64,000 bases of DNA, from positions 498,501 through 562,500 of the forward strand of contig NC_135263.1 in the NCBI RefSeq assembly GCF_964204865.1. The letters are read 5' to 3'. The notes under the pieces were generated by a model. That model saw nothing but the letters and a program-made list of their open reading frames with translations. It made no database searches and was not told the DNA's origin. This DNA is from Styela clava (lineage: Eukaryota; Chordata; Ascidiacea; Stolidobranchia; Styelidae). Below, piece after piece: positions 1-12,084 of this stretch (the stretch's first letter is position 1; every line of letters begins with the position of its first letter). Position numbers and translations under genes: made by a program.

Positions 1-277
1 CTAACCCAGTGCGCCTTATGTATAGAAAAAGCCCTAGTCTCGCCTTGTCCTTATTCGGCGTTGCGTTGAATACATAGATGGGTGAGCGATACGAGTCGCT
101 GTTCAGTTGATCACAACATTCCATGGCCGTGTGTTAGTGAGCTGAATTTATATTTGTGCCACAGTTAAACTTAGATAAATCAATTAGATTCGCTTCAAAA
201 TGAATGTATAGAGCTTTGGTCCAGGCCTAGCACTAGATAACATTTATCAGATATGTCGATGTAAGTATAGTATAGCA
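1..277. other. intergenic, no gene seen
   Basis: No coding signal is visible. Parts of this stretch resemble 4300-4600 (the phrases around 'gcgagcgatac' and 'cattccatggccgtgtgtt' recur there), so it is probably another diverged copy of the local repeat unit. Confidence 0.5.
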
Positions 278-513
278 CAGGGTGGTCCAAGATTGGCAGC
301 TCCGCGGGCCACAAAATCACTTTTGCATTGTTCGCGGGCCACAATAGTGCCAAGAACTTCGCTCGTTTAACTTCGCTAGTTGCCTCAGCAAGCCACAACA
401 CTAGTCAAATCAGTGACATTAGTGATGCAACAATATGTCGATATGTCAATATGCCACAGATAATGAAGCGGTGGGCCACATGTGGCCCGCGGCCCTGGGT
501 TTGGACCACCCTG
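278..513. mobile_element. hAT-type MITE, 236 bp
   Basis: The element starts with CAGGGTGGTCCAA and ends with its inverse TTGGACCACCCTG. It is flanked by an 8-bp direct repeat with one mismatch (gtatagca at 270-277, gtatagta at 514-521). An 8-bp target duplication with CAGGG-type inverted ends is the hallmark of hAT transposons. The inside is rich in 'gcgggccaca' and 'tggcccgcgg' and has no credible coding capacity, so it depends on a transposase from elsewhere. Short open frames inside it on both strands are not genes. Confidence 0.8.
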
Positions 514-764
514 GTATAGTATATAGCGCTGAGAACCACTCAATATTATCAAAAATTTCTGTGCAATACCCGCTATCGTTCGTCTAAATGCCCGCTGTAT
601 CGTTCATGAGTAACACCATGATTTAAAAGTAACGCATTACCAAAACACTTTCGTGATTATACGAGATGGTTATCGTTTAAAAAATCGCGGAAGCTCACGT
701 CAATCATTTTCTTTGTGTTCAAACAGCCCAACGCAAATTTAACGCTATCTGTATTCAAATATAT
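514..764. repeat. diverged copy of local satellite unit
   Basis: It contains the same blocks as the 167-bp tandem repeat at 4.6-5.2 kb ('gctcacgtcaatcatttt', 'cccgct..tcgttcatgagtaac'). This is non-coding repeat DNA leading into the large tandem duplication. Confidence 0.6.
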
Positions 765-2203
765 CTGTAAGACATTCTGATTATAATTTTACTCGAATCC
801 CTTACTATATTTTCCAAACACTGACCATACGTATAAATGCATTTAAATGCCGCGATTTATAAACATAAAAAAGTGGAGTTTTGCCATGGGGGTTGAATTT
901 TATTTCAAATTCGCAAAGAGGTAAATTAGGGAATAGAGGTTGAAAACTTTTTCTCTATAAATTCCGATAACAGCAAACAAAGGCGAGATAGATGGCGGCT
1001 TTATTTGCATTGCATTTTCGTTGGCAATAAAAATCGGATGCAAGGGTTATGCTAGTTGAAAACGGCAAAAAATTTCAAACTTAGATTCCTCGAAACCAAT
1101 GGTGTATTGACGTAAATCGTGCAGTGATCGTTTGAATTTTTTGAATGAAATTAATTTGAAATGTTTTTATATCGGATACTCACTGTTGAATCGGGAATGA
1201 TCACACACTCGGGGGTTAGAAATGTCAGCGATTATGAGTTATGTCGAGTTTTGATGAAACGTGGTCTCCCCTGACCCTGTCCTCCAACCCCCCCCCCCCC
1301 CCCCCCCATAAATCCAACGTTTTCATTCCTCTTTAAATATTTTCCATGGGCCGGATATTTTTGGTACTATGATTTTAAATTTAATTAGCTTTGTGACGAA
1401 TCAAGCAGGAATGTCATATTGTTTCAGACAACATTTTTATAAAAAATCTACCTCGTGTAGGAAATGTCGCGCCACAATTCCCACTTTGACTGCAAATGGT
1501 TACATGCGACCTTTTCTTATAGCAGAGGTAAATTAAAGGGAGAATTGAAAGTCAAAATAATATAAAAACCCAACATAATTCGAATTAAATATATTTTGTT
1601 TTATGAATATCTTGCAAACCAAACATTGGGAAAATCTTTTCTCCTTTTAGTCAAAATCGTGGCGTTTGCTTGCTTTGCTTAAACAACTGACGGTGTCGAA
1701 AGTCTGAATCTTCTGGTCTTGGAATTCTATTCCTAAAAACTCGAACAGTTTAGCGGCCCTAGAGTCGATATACAAGATTTTGGACGTCGAATATAGTATT
1801 TTGGACGTCGAACACAGGATTTTAGACGTCCAATATAGGATTTCGGTTATTAGAACGTCGAATTTATGATTACAAACGTCGAATATAGGATTTCGGATTT
1901 CGAACTTCGAATTTTTAATTTCAAACGTCGAATATAGGATTTCGGTGTTTAGAATGTCGAATTTTTGAATTTCAAACGTCGAATATAGGATTTCGGTGTT
2001 TGGAACGTCGAATTTTTGATTTCAAGCGTCGAATATAGGATTTCGAACGTCAAATTTTTTGTTTCAAACGTCGAATATAAAATTTTGGACGTTGAATACT
2101 CGGTTTACTTGCTTCAGAAGCGCAGAACAAGAAATCGTCCTATATGAGCGCCACATAATGCATGACTGCCACAAGGTAAACTCATGCAGGTTGGGCAGCC
2201 TTG
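765..2203. repeat. large tandem repeat, unit 1 (~1.44 kb)
   Basis: Begins at 'ctgtaagacattctgatt' and ends just before the same words recur at 2204. It aligns along its length with 2204-3738: 'gacgaatcaagcaggaatgt', 'acctcgtgtagga', and the closing 'gcgcagaacaagaaatcg'. It holds a run of C at about 1290-1308 and a minisatellite array at its right end. Open frames here are short and are not kept between the two units, so this is non-coding. Confidence 0.85.
1768..2096. repeat. minisatellite array 1 (50-bp period)
   Basis: Head-to-tail variants of a two-part motif: 'acgtcgaatataggatttcg' followed by 'aacgtcgaatttttgatttc'. The full period is about 50 bp. It lies at the right end of large repeat unit 1. 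Confidence 0.85.
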
Positions 2204-3738
2204 CTGTAAGACATTCTGATTATAATTTTACTCGAATACCTTACTATATTTTCCAAACACTGACATATCATACGTATAAATGTATTTAAATACCGCGATT
2301 TATGGACATAAACAAGTTGGGTTTTGCCATGGGGGGTTGAATTTTATTTTGAATTCGCATAGAGGTAAATTAAGGAATAAAGGCTGGGAACTTTTTTTTA
2401 TAAATTCCGATAACAGCAAACAAAGGCGAGATAGATGGCTGTTTTATTTGCATTGCTATTCCGTTGACAATGGGCAAAATGTGAAAAATCGGATACAAGG
2501 GTTATGCTAGTTCACAACCTCAAAATTTTTTAACTTTTGATTCCTCGAAACCAATGGTGTATTGACGTAAATCCTGCAGTGATCATTTGAATTTTTTGAT
2601 TGAAATTAATTTGAAATTTTTTTATGTGGGTTACTCAATGTTGAATCAGGCAATGATCACACACTCGGGAGTTAGAAATTTCAGCGATTTTGAGTTATGT
2701 CGAGTTATGATGAAACGGGGTCTTTCCTTGACCCTGTCCGCCCGCCAACGTTTCCATTCTTCTTTAAATATTTACCATAAGCCGAAAAGTTGTCGTACAT
2801 TTTTGTTACTATAATTTTAAGTTTAATTAGCTTTGTGACGAATCAAGCAGGAATGTCATATTGTTTCAGACAACATTTTTATAAAAAATCTACCTCGTGT
2901 AGGAATTGTCGCGTCACAATTCCCACTTTGACTGGAAATGGTTATATGCGACCTTTTCTTATAGCAGAGGTGAATTAAAGGGAGAATTGAAAGTCAAAAT
3001 ACTATAAAAACCCAACATAATTCGGATAGAATTATATTTTGTTTTATGAATATCTCGCAAACCAAACATTGGGAAAATCTTTTCTCGTTTTAGCCATGAT
3101 CGTGGCGTTTGCTAGCTTTGCTTAAATAACTGTCGGTGTCGAAAGTCTGATGCTTCTGGACTTGGAATTAAATTCCTAGAAACTCGAACAGTTTAGCGGC
3201 CCTACAGTCGATATACAAGATTTCGGACGTCGAATATAGTATTTTGGACGTCGAACACAGCATTTTAGACGTCCAATATAGTATTTCAGTGTTTAGAACG
3301 TCGAATTTTTTATTTCAAACGTCGAATATAGGATTTCGGTATTTCGAACTTCGAATTTTTAATTTCATACGTCGAATATAGGATTTCGGTGTTTCGAACT
3401 TCGAATTTTTAATTTCATACGTCGAATATAGGATTTCGGTGTTTAGAACGTCGAATTTTTAATTTCAAACGTCGAATATAAGATTTCGGTATTTCGAACT
3501 TCGAATTTTTGATTTCATACGTCGAATATAGGATTTCGGTGTTTAGAACGTCGAATTTTTTATTTCAAACGTCGAATACAGGATTTCGGTATTTCGAACG
3601 TCGAATTTTTTGTTTCAAACGTCGAATATAAGATTTCGGACGTTGAATACTCGGTTTTCCTTGCTTCAGAAGCGCAGAACAAGAAATCGTCCTATTTGAG
3701 CGCCACATAATGCATGAATGCCACAAGGTAAACTCATG
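2204..3738. repeat. large tandem repeat, unit 2 (~1.53 kb)
   Basis: Second head-to-tail copy of the unit at 765-2203. The main length difference is in the minisatellite array, which is longer here. Several small open frames fall in this unit, but none shows a recognisable protein. Confidence 0.85.
3210..3650. repeat. minisatellite array 2 (50-bp period)
   Basis: An expanded version of the array in unit 1. The phrase 'aatttcatacgtcgaatata' recurs exactly 50 bp apart (3361 and 3411). About eight to nine repeats are visible, mixing 'gtttagaacgtcg' and 'atttcgaacttcg' variants. Confidence 0.88.
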
Positions 3739-4590
3739 TTGTTAATAAATGAAGCACAACCGGTGTTGGCAAAAAGATGTATAGAAACTCGAAACGTCGG
3801 CAAATTAGATTCGTTATAGACAAGACACATGAAGTAACTTTTATCGTGATTTTGTACCAAGTCAAAAGCTTGTAAAAGGAGAAAACGACTCTCTTTTGTA
3901 CATAGTTATTATTATATTTTATTTATCCATCCGCGCAATTTTTGAGCCAACTTCTGGCTGATTCGAGCAAGTCAGTATGCCGTATTTTATGTACCACAAG
4001 GCGCACTCTGAATCCTTTATATGTTATAAAATGGATTGTGCGCCTTATAGGCCAATTACACAAATGCATGGATAACGTAACGCTACACTCAACACCAGTA
4101 CGGGCTACGCCTTCTAGTCCGGTGCGTCCTATGTAAGCATAAAGCCCCAGCCACCGCATTTAATGACAGTGAGACATATGCGTGTGCTAGATAGTGCTTT
4201 ATGTTCGCCCTGTTCACCTTATGCATTTACAAACCCCCTAGGTCTAAGCAATTCATTGACGCTGCACCCTATGGTCCGTAAAATACGGTAATTTTGGGAT
4301 TCCATATGCGTATATCAATGTAGAGTAGCAGATGTCCCGTGGCCTTATTTGGCGATACGTGCGTTGATTTCATTTATGGGCGAGCGATATTAGTCGCATA
4401 TGTCTGTTCTGTTTAACATAACATTCCACGGTCGTGTGTTGCTGCGCTGAATTTATGTTTGTGTCACAGTCAAACTAGGATTAATAAATAAGGTTGGCTC
4501 CGTAAAGAATGTATAGAGCTTTGGTTCAGACTGGCACTAGATCAAAGTTATCGAATATGCCAATATAGGCATAGTATAGCATATGGCGCT
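3739..4590. other. intergenic, repeat-derived
   Basis: No gene is recognised. The part from about 4300 onward resembles 40-560 (same order of blocks), again indicating duplication of this locus. The overlapping open frames on both strands at 3923-4159 have no family resemblance. Confidence 0.5.
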
Positions 4591-4599
4591 GAGAACCAC

Positions 4600-5187
4600 T
4601 CAATATTATCAAAAAATTCTATAAGTATACGTCAATCATTTACTTTCTGTTCAAACCAGACATTATTATCCAAACTTCCTATGCAATTCCCGCTGTATCG
4701 TTCATGAGTAACTCCATGATTTCAAAGTAACGCATTTCCAACATACGTTCGTGATTTTACGAGATCACTATCGTTTAAAAAAATCGCGAGAGCTCACGTC
4801 AATCATTTTCTTTCTGTTCAAACCAGACAATATTATCCAAACTTCCTGTGCAATTCCCGCTGTATCATTCATGAGTAACTCCATGTTTTCAAAGTAACGC
4901 ATTTCCAGCATACATTCGTGATTATACGTGATCATTATCGTTTAAAAAAATCGCGAGAGCTCACGTCAATCATTTACTTTCTGTTCAAACCAGACAATAT
5001 TATCCAAACTTCCTGTGCCATTCCCGCTGTATCGTTCATGAGTAACTCCATGATTTCAAAGCAACGCATTTCCAATACACATTCGTGATTATACAAGATC
5101 ATTATTGTTTGAAAAAATCGCGGAAGTATACGTCAATCATTTACTTTCTGTTCAAACAGCGCAACGTAAATTTAAAACTAAATATAT
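4600..5187. repeat. 167-bp tandem repeat, about 3.5 copies
   Basis: The phrase 'gtcaatcatt' recurs at 4631, 4798, 4965 and 5132, a constant spacing of 167 bp. Each unit also carries 'cattcccgctgtatc'-like and 'atgagtaactccatg' blocks. Units differ by point changes only. No open frame is shared. A trailing piece of the large repeat ('ctgtaag...ccgcgatgcatggacata') follows at 5188-5290. Confidence 0.9.
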
Positions 5188-5290
5188 CTGTAAGTTAATC
5201 AAAGTCCTCACTATATTCCTAAAAACTGACCTATCACACGTAGAAATGCATAAAATACCGCGATGCATGGACATAAATCACGTTGGATTT

Positions 5291-8200
5291 TGCTCCTTCG
5301 AATATTTGCGCTGAAGGTTTATCATGTGATTTGTAGCTCAAAGAGCCGGAATCTCAGACTTTAAAAAGCGATAAAATATCTCAAAACTTCTTACTAAATC
5401 TCAAAAATTTTAATTTTACCGTCTGTTTACTAGTTTTATATATAGGACACTTATGCACGCCGTTCGCTCTGGTATTTGTCTGGCGCTTTCCTAGACCGCC
5501 CAAAAATTTTTCATGGTCAGTAGAAGAATTAGGACGAGTTTGAATTTTTCTTATCAGAATATACATTGCAGATAATACTTTAAATAACAAATGCACAAAT
5601 TAATTTTGTATAAAATATGGTGCGAAAATGAATTAAATTCACAAAGCGTACTTGACAGTCTAAAGAAGGATTGCTAGGCCAAATTTTCGTAAGCAAACCT
5701 TAATTTTGATTTTCATAGCGGAGACCAAATAATTTTAAATTTGGAGTCGAATTATATTTTAATCGAGTTCCCTATCTCTGAGTTGATTAAGTCGCAGTTT
5801 TGTAATACTAACTTCGAATCCGCAGTGTTTCAAAATATGACTCTCCAGCTCTGGAAAAACATGTTAAACTCGGACTCCTGGCACCAAAGTCTTGAATCTA
5901 CTATATGTAGTGTTTGATAATTTAAAGAGAGAACTCTTATAGCATTGGTTTTCATTCTGGGTTCAATCGAACCCTGGGGTTCGGTGTAGCTGTTTCTGGG
6001 ATTCGACGAAGGTCTTCTGAAACAGCTGTAAACATGAAGTTTTTTTATTACCCAGGCTTTAAATCTTGTAATAAGTACTGTAGTTCACCACAGATATCTT
6101 GACTTATTCAAATAAACATTTTATAAAATAAGAAATCTGTGGTTAGTTCCGTTCAGAGACAACTTTAATGGACCATTAATATTGGTCGCACTGTATATCC
6201 CAGCACACTTCACCGAAAAATCGATGTATCGTCGCAATGATTGCATTTTTAGATGCTTTCTGTCTACGGCTTCGAAATATTTTGGATTGTTTTGAGGGGT
6301 GAAAATTGGAAGTGAAATCGCATGAATGAAAAAGAAATCAGTGCACTGAATGGTGAAATTTTCATCAAAGAATCTTATGTTTGCTCAAAAATAGTATCAC
6401 CCGCCCTGTGATCAACTTCATTATGGCGCTGAGTAATATTGTATCGTATCTTTATTTCTTCTATAAAACAATGTTATTTTCGATTGATTTTTTTGTGAGT
6501 TCGAGTAATAATCCGATTCTCCGATTAGGCTAATTTCTCTGTTTTGCTGGTAAATAAATTTAGTCTCTATTATGTTCAAAACACATCGATAACGTTTTGC
6601 AAGACAAATTTATTACCACAAAGTAAAATTACTATTTTTGCACTGACAGTTCAAATTATGTTTCATAAATTTCATTTGTTAAGATTAGTTAGTGAAATAA
6701 TAATTTGTTCTGACAAAATATTTGCCGAAAATGATAAGATTCAAAAACACATCTAAAAAATTTGCATATCACACTAGTTTACAAACATAAAAAATGGAAA
6801 GCAATCTCTTTTTTTCACTTCATAACGAAACTTTAATTTAATAAAAATCAAAAAAAAAATTCGAATCTACATATACATAAAAGTCAATTGAAAACTCGGA
6901 CCCAAAAGTTGGGAAAATCAACATTATATTTGTAAAAAGATTTTTCAGCAAAAAATCTGTAGGTATTTTATCTGGGAGAAATATATGGACCTAGTAATTG
7001 GTATAAAAAGCTAAAAGGGCTTAACAGCATCGACAATATGAGCTCTTGGATCTATCGGAAATTAGTGTTAAAACTATGTGCGAAATATTTTAGAAAAATT
7101 AACAACACTTACATGGCTTTTGCTTGAAAAGGTATTCGTCGGGAAAAAAATTTAAAAAACAAAAACAAAAGAAATTCTGAAAAATGATAAGGAAAAGTAA
7201 TGAATAATCCATTCCGATCAATTATGTTTATATCAAAACTATTCTGTATTCTTGTTGGACACGTAGTGGACATAACGATCGTTTCAATATTATGTTGTTG
7301 TTGTTGTTTTCCGTCAACATCATAATTAACAAATCGCTTTTCTCTTCGAATACTGGACCAATTGCTTTGAAATTTTCAGTGGTTAAAGATAGAATTTTTC
7401 TTCAGAAGGCTATCATTTTTTTCGCTATGGTGCCATCAAAATTATGTGACTCTACGTGTCCATATATTTGAGCATAGCTCTATTGTTTTATGGTAATCTG
7501 GATTTCGAGTTTTCTAAATGAATCGAATTTGCATAAAACGATTCATCGCAAAATGACAAACTTTACGAAATACAGAGTCTGGGGAGTGGTTTAGCAAGTT
7601 AGAGCAGAATCTGAATTTGTCGGAACTGTAGATTTTCAATGTTTTCAAAAAAATCAAAACTTCACCATAAATTTAAAAGGGATTATTTTACTGAGCGTTC
7701 GAAATGTCTTAAAAAAAAGTTTGCATTTTCCAAAAAATTTGTTATCAAAGATATGTGTTTTCAGCATTGATTGTTAATATTCTACAATTTCACAACCTTA
7801 TCGAAATAAGGTCCAGTGACAAATATTTGAAGACGATCTTTTAAAAAATTTTGAAACCTGTAGTTTTTTTTAGATATTTAGAGAGTACAGATATGATGTC
7901 GTTATCTAGAAAGTATTAAACAGTTTTGTAATTCACAGAACTTTTCTGAACATGAAATATATATTTGAATAACAAATAGCATGAGAACAAATAACCTTCC
8001 AACATATCTATGTATCACAGTTTGAATGGATCCAAATCAAACAATTCTTAGTTTTCCAAATATAATTGACTTCCTGTGCAGTGCCTTGTTTAGAGTGAGG
8101 ATTTGAAACACCTCAGCCTTTTACGAAAACTCTATCATCGTGACATTTTAAAAATAGAAATTCAACAAATAAAAGTATCGGTGAATTATACAGGTGATAA

Positions 8201-8477
8201 GTAGTTACCATACATCCCTACTGTATCCCATAGGAGGGTTATATAATGCATGTAGGATCTATGGACTTGTTCAACTGTGGGCCGTGGAAATAGTAAGCTG
8301 GGGTGTAGATTAGGCCGCATTTGTAGCTAACGAATTTTCGGAAATTCAATAGTATATGCCTGTTTCACTGTGGAAATAGTAATTTAAAGTTGTAATTAAG
8401 CTACGAAAGAGAATAACAATTACTTAAACTCAAGTAATTCAACAGTTATTTGTTTTTCGATCATTCAATAGACAAAG
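5291..8477. other. intergenic, no gene seen
   Basis: Strongly AT-rich sequence with no frame resembling a known protein and no convincing splice-bounded exon. It lies downstream (3') of the minus-strand lectin-like gene A, so its right end probably contains that gene's 3' untranslated region. Confidence 0.5.
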
Positions 8478-11400
8478 TTATAATTCATTTTCACAGATGG
8501 CTCCGTAATATACATTGGTGGGGGAAACATTAGAAATTCCTTGATTGCTGTCTTCCGGGTATCGATCGACACGAACAACAACAGTTGTGCGCGGTACATC
8601 GGAACGCGGAAAATTTGGAAGCCAAACCTCAGTTGGCAGAGACACAGCTTGGCCCGTCGATGAATGCAGCTGAACGTTATGCTGAAATAAAAAATATATG
8701 TTTTAGGAAATATAAAAAAAATGGCAGTTTGAGAATATAGTTGAGTATGGTTGAACCAGTAATCCCTGTCATATTATGTGACAGAAAAGAAGAATCTTAT
8801 TTAATTTATGTATGTATGTATGTGAGTGTGTGTGTGTGTGTGTATGTGTGTGTGTGTGTGTGTGTGCGTGCGTGCCGTGCCGTGCGTGCTTGCGTGCACG
8901 CGTGCGTGCGTGATAAGTAAGTAAGTGTATGTATGTGTGTGCTTGATTGTGTGTATGGGTGTATATATATGTGTGTGTGTGTGTATGTGTGTATGTGTGT
9001 GTGTGTGTGTGTGTGTATTTGTGTGTGCGTGTGTGTGTGTGTATGATGTGTGTTTGTATGTATGTTTATTCATCTCGTAAAGGCAAAAATACAGGAATTA
9101 ATAAATATCAACATTAAAGACGGGATGTATACACAAGATCATACTGGCCTAAAACACATGAAAGTGCGGCATACACGCCTCCAGTTAATCTCCAGTAAGA
9201 AACTGACTGAAGCGTGACAATACAACGTGATTATTCTGCTCAGTCACCTTACAGTGATTACCGTTGGTGGATAAGAATTGTATGTTGTATGGAATAGACA
9301 CATAAATCATATTAGTTTGGATTAGTACCAGAGCTGTGTAGTTGAAGTTTTCCATTGGTGTTGGAGTCAATTTTTGAATTACCTGGAAACATCACATGGA
9401 GACGAAAGTTTTTGGTTGAACTTTTTGATAGAAACTGGAAAACGCTGACAAAATTTTTTTAAATCCGGTAGGAATATCTAATTTGATGCCAGCCTAGAGT
9501 AGTTAGTGGTATAAATGGCTCGATTTGAACTACTGTCTTACGCTGAAGATATGTGGGTTTAACCTCAAGATAATTTAAAATTTGTTACAACATGGTAATG
9601 CGGTAACAACATCGGCCATATTTCATAATGATTTCATGTATGGCCGAATAAGAAACATGATTCAGACTCGATCTATCTACCTTGTAAGTCATTCCGGTAC
9701 GAACGTCCATGTATGACTTTTCATCACGAATTATTGGTCGTAAATATTCTCGAAGCAGATTGTAGTGTGTGATGTCATATATGTTAGCAAGTTTGTTCTC
9801 GCAAAGAGTTTCAGCGAAGCTGAATGTGACGTTCTTCACGTCATAAACGATCGCTCGAAAACATTTCGAATTATAGATAACGCCGCATTCTAAAAGAAAA
9901 ATATCAGTCAAAATAAATAGATAGTCAGATATTTATGGAACAATTATTAAGGAGAATACTTATTAGTTTTGTAGGTAGTTTCTTGAGGTAATTTTGCTCT
10001 GCCCTATATTAAGGCGTCTTGCGGGGATGAAGAAGTTAGTTTTTCAAAAATAATCTTAGGCGAACACGTTGATGTCTTATAACCAAGCAAACAATTTAGT
10101 GATTTCTTGATTCGTTTTCACATCTCAGTTCAAACAAGGCGCAAGACAAAACAATTGCTTCTACATAAGTATCTAGCATTCTCGAGAGCATTGCAATTTT
10201 TCTATTTTGGGCCTTAGTGCTGGGGAATTCCTTTAACAAAAAAATGTCGCGTGGTAAAATGCATTTAAGAGGGAAATATTTTCCGCGTAAACGACGAGGA
10301 AAGAGAAGGCCAAACAAACCTGCACTCTGTTCGGCTTTTGTAGTTTGTGGGTGCACAGTAGAGAGAAAGGATTCCTTAGTTGACCACGGGAATATAGCAG
10401 GGTCGGTTGAAGTACGGGCCGACGAAGTTTTATTGTTTCTGAATTCTGTGTGAAAGAGTGAACTTATATTACAAGTTTATAGCAAGATTTATAGTTTCAC
10501 GTACTTACGGTAAGAATGATATACTAAACGACAATGTGGATACATTACAGATTACTGTGACTGACAGGCCCATTTTCTAATATTTATTCTACTGGATGCG
10601 ATACCGAAAGACATAGATTTTCATACCCTGGGGAGTGGTCGTTTCTCTGACACCTACAACAAAGGGCGTGGTCGTCTCTGTTACACCTGCAACAGATGGC
10701 GGCACTGAGTTCGTCTCTGATTCTTCAATCGACTTTTTTAATTGATAAAGCATACTTTCCACTCCGTCAAATCGTTCCGTTAAAGCTGCAAAACACAAAT
10801 GTAAACAGAATTCGAATTAAGTCAGTTTCACAACCCGTATTCATTGAATTTTTTATCAGACGATTTGAACCTCTCTTTTTCAGGTTAAAAAGGGGATTTG
10901 AGATAGGTATTGTTAAACTACACGTCTTGCTATGATAGTTAAGAATTATGTTAAAAAAATGAAATTTTACTAATAAAACGATTGTTTGGGGGCATGTTTG
11001 CTATCATACCGTTTGACAAATTAAAAAAAATAACAAACGTATTTCGGAGGAAATTATATTGTGGACACGAACCTTCCAAAGCCTTCTGTTCGTCTTTTGT
11101 GCACTGTCCATTCTGAAATAGAACAAGAGAGAAATGTTTAAATATATGGACATTAAGGCTGCAAATACATGCAGAAAGGCCTCAGCTTAGCAAGTGTTCC
11201 CATACGCTGTAAAAAAGTGTTTCTATGGATTGAAGTAAAAACGTAAAATCTGAAATGAGGTCACGAAAAAAGTAAGTTTCAAACCTTCAGTACTCGTAGA
11301 TAGAGGAAATTTCAAGAAAAGCTAAAAAAAATTTGTTTTTAGATTGTAAACAAAACAGTTTTATTTCTGCAAATAATACCAACAATATGAAACTATTGCT

Positions 11401-12084
11401 AAAGCTCTTACCGTATTAACGTCTCCCCAAGTAGGTTTCCCGTCGCAAACCATAGGTGTCCAGCATTTCTCACCTGTTAAGAAAAAAATAAAATTATAAA
11501 TCGTGCAAATTGTTAAATTTAAATAGCTTTTTAACAGATGAACATAAATTATGTCACTGAATTTTTTTCATAACATATTACAATATCAAAAATTTAGTTT
11601 CCACAATTAAAACATTCAAAATGTGGCGATCCTTTCGTTAGAGATTCCAAAACTAAAGCGCTGTGTCGCACATATATAATTCTATATTATAATGAGAGAA
11701 CGGCAAATTAGCACCATCCACGGTACGGCAGCGGCTACGCATTGAATATGAACAATCATCATTTATTTTTTGTACCAATGACGGTCTCCGTTTTCGGAGT
11801 GCAACGAAGAGCTAATCAGATTTATCCGAAGCTAATCCAACCCCTGACGAGAGATCGAGGTTTGACATATCATTACACCGTCATATTGGTCTTACTATGC
11901 CGGAATAAATGAATATTCTCCCTGATATAAATATGCAATCCGAGGAGCAAAAAACGAGTGTTTAATTTTGCGAAAAAACAACAATGTAAGCAAACCCAAC
12001 AGAGCATACATGGTTTTACTGACCTTTAATCAATAGAAATGCATCGATGAACATAAGAAGGATATATTGAATCGGAATCTTCAT
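8478..12084 (-). CDS. secreted C-type-lectin-like protein, gene A
   Basis: Proposed exons (minus strand, 5' to 3'): 12024-12084, 11412-11473, 11073-11112, 10627-10785, 9681-9889 and 8478-8681. All have GT-AG borders and compatible phases and give about 244 residues. Exon 1 encodes a signal peptide (MKIPIQYILLMFIDAFLLIK). Exons 2-3 carry a short Cys-containing segment. Exon 4 has a helical stretch (ALTERFDGVESMLYQLKKSI) and then two 11-residue Thr-rich repeats (GVTETTTP, GVRETTTP) like a stalk. Exons 5-6 form a C-type-lectin-like fold: ECGVIYNSKCF start, FAETLCE, a WxGL-like position read as 'VRTGM', and the closing AICE. Trp of WTGM in the paralogue is Arg here, and I see no EPN/QPD sugar-binding motif, so calcium-dependent sugar binding is not supported. 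Another phase-compatible exon at 9185-9382 could give a different C-terminus or an insert. Likely an extracellular recognition or matrix protein; partner unknown. Confidence 0.75.
8812..9075. repeat. (TG)n microsatellite in gene A intron
   Basis: About 260 bp of imperfect TG/TGTA/CGTG dinucleotide-type repeat, alternating purine and pyrimidine throughout. It lies in the last intron of lectin-like gene A. The apparent His-Thr-rich open frame on the minus strand here is a product of the repeat and is not a gene. Confidence 0.93.

Noticed and set aside
1768-3650. CRISPR-like array from regularly spaced 'acgtcgaat' words
   Set aside because: The 'spacers' are themselves repeated, so this is a minisatellite and not a CRISPR array.
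8801-9073. 90-codon His/Thr-rich open frame on the minus strand
   Set aside because: It is a translation of the TG microsatellite; no start context, no homologue-like features.
8812-9075. Possible CRISPR-like or regulatory array
   Set aside because: Simple dinucleotide microsatellite with no spacer structure; the host is an animal.
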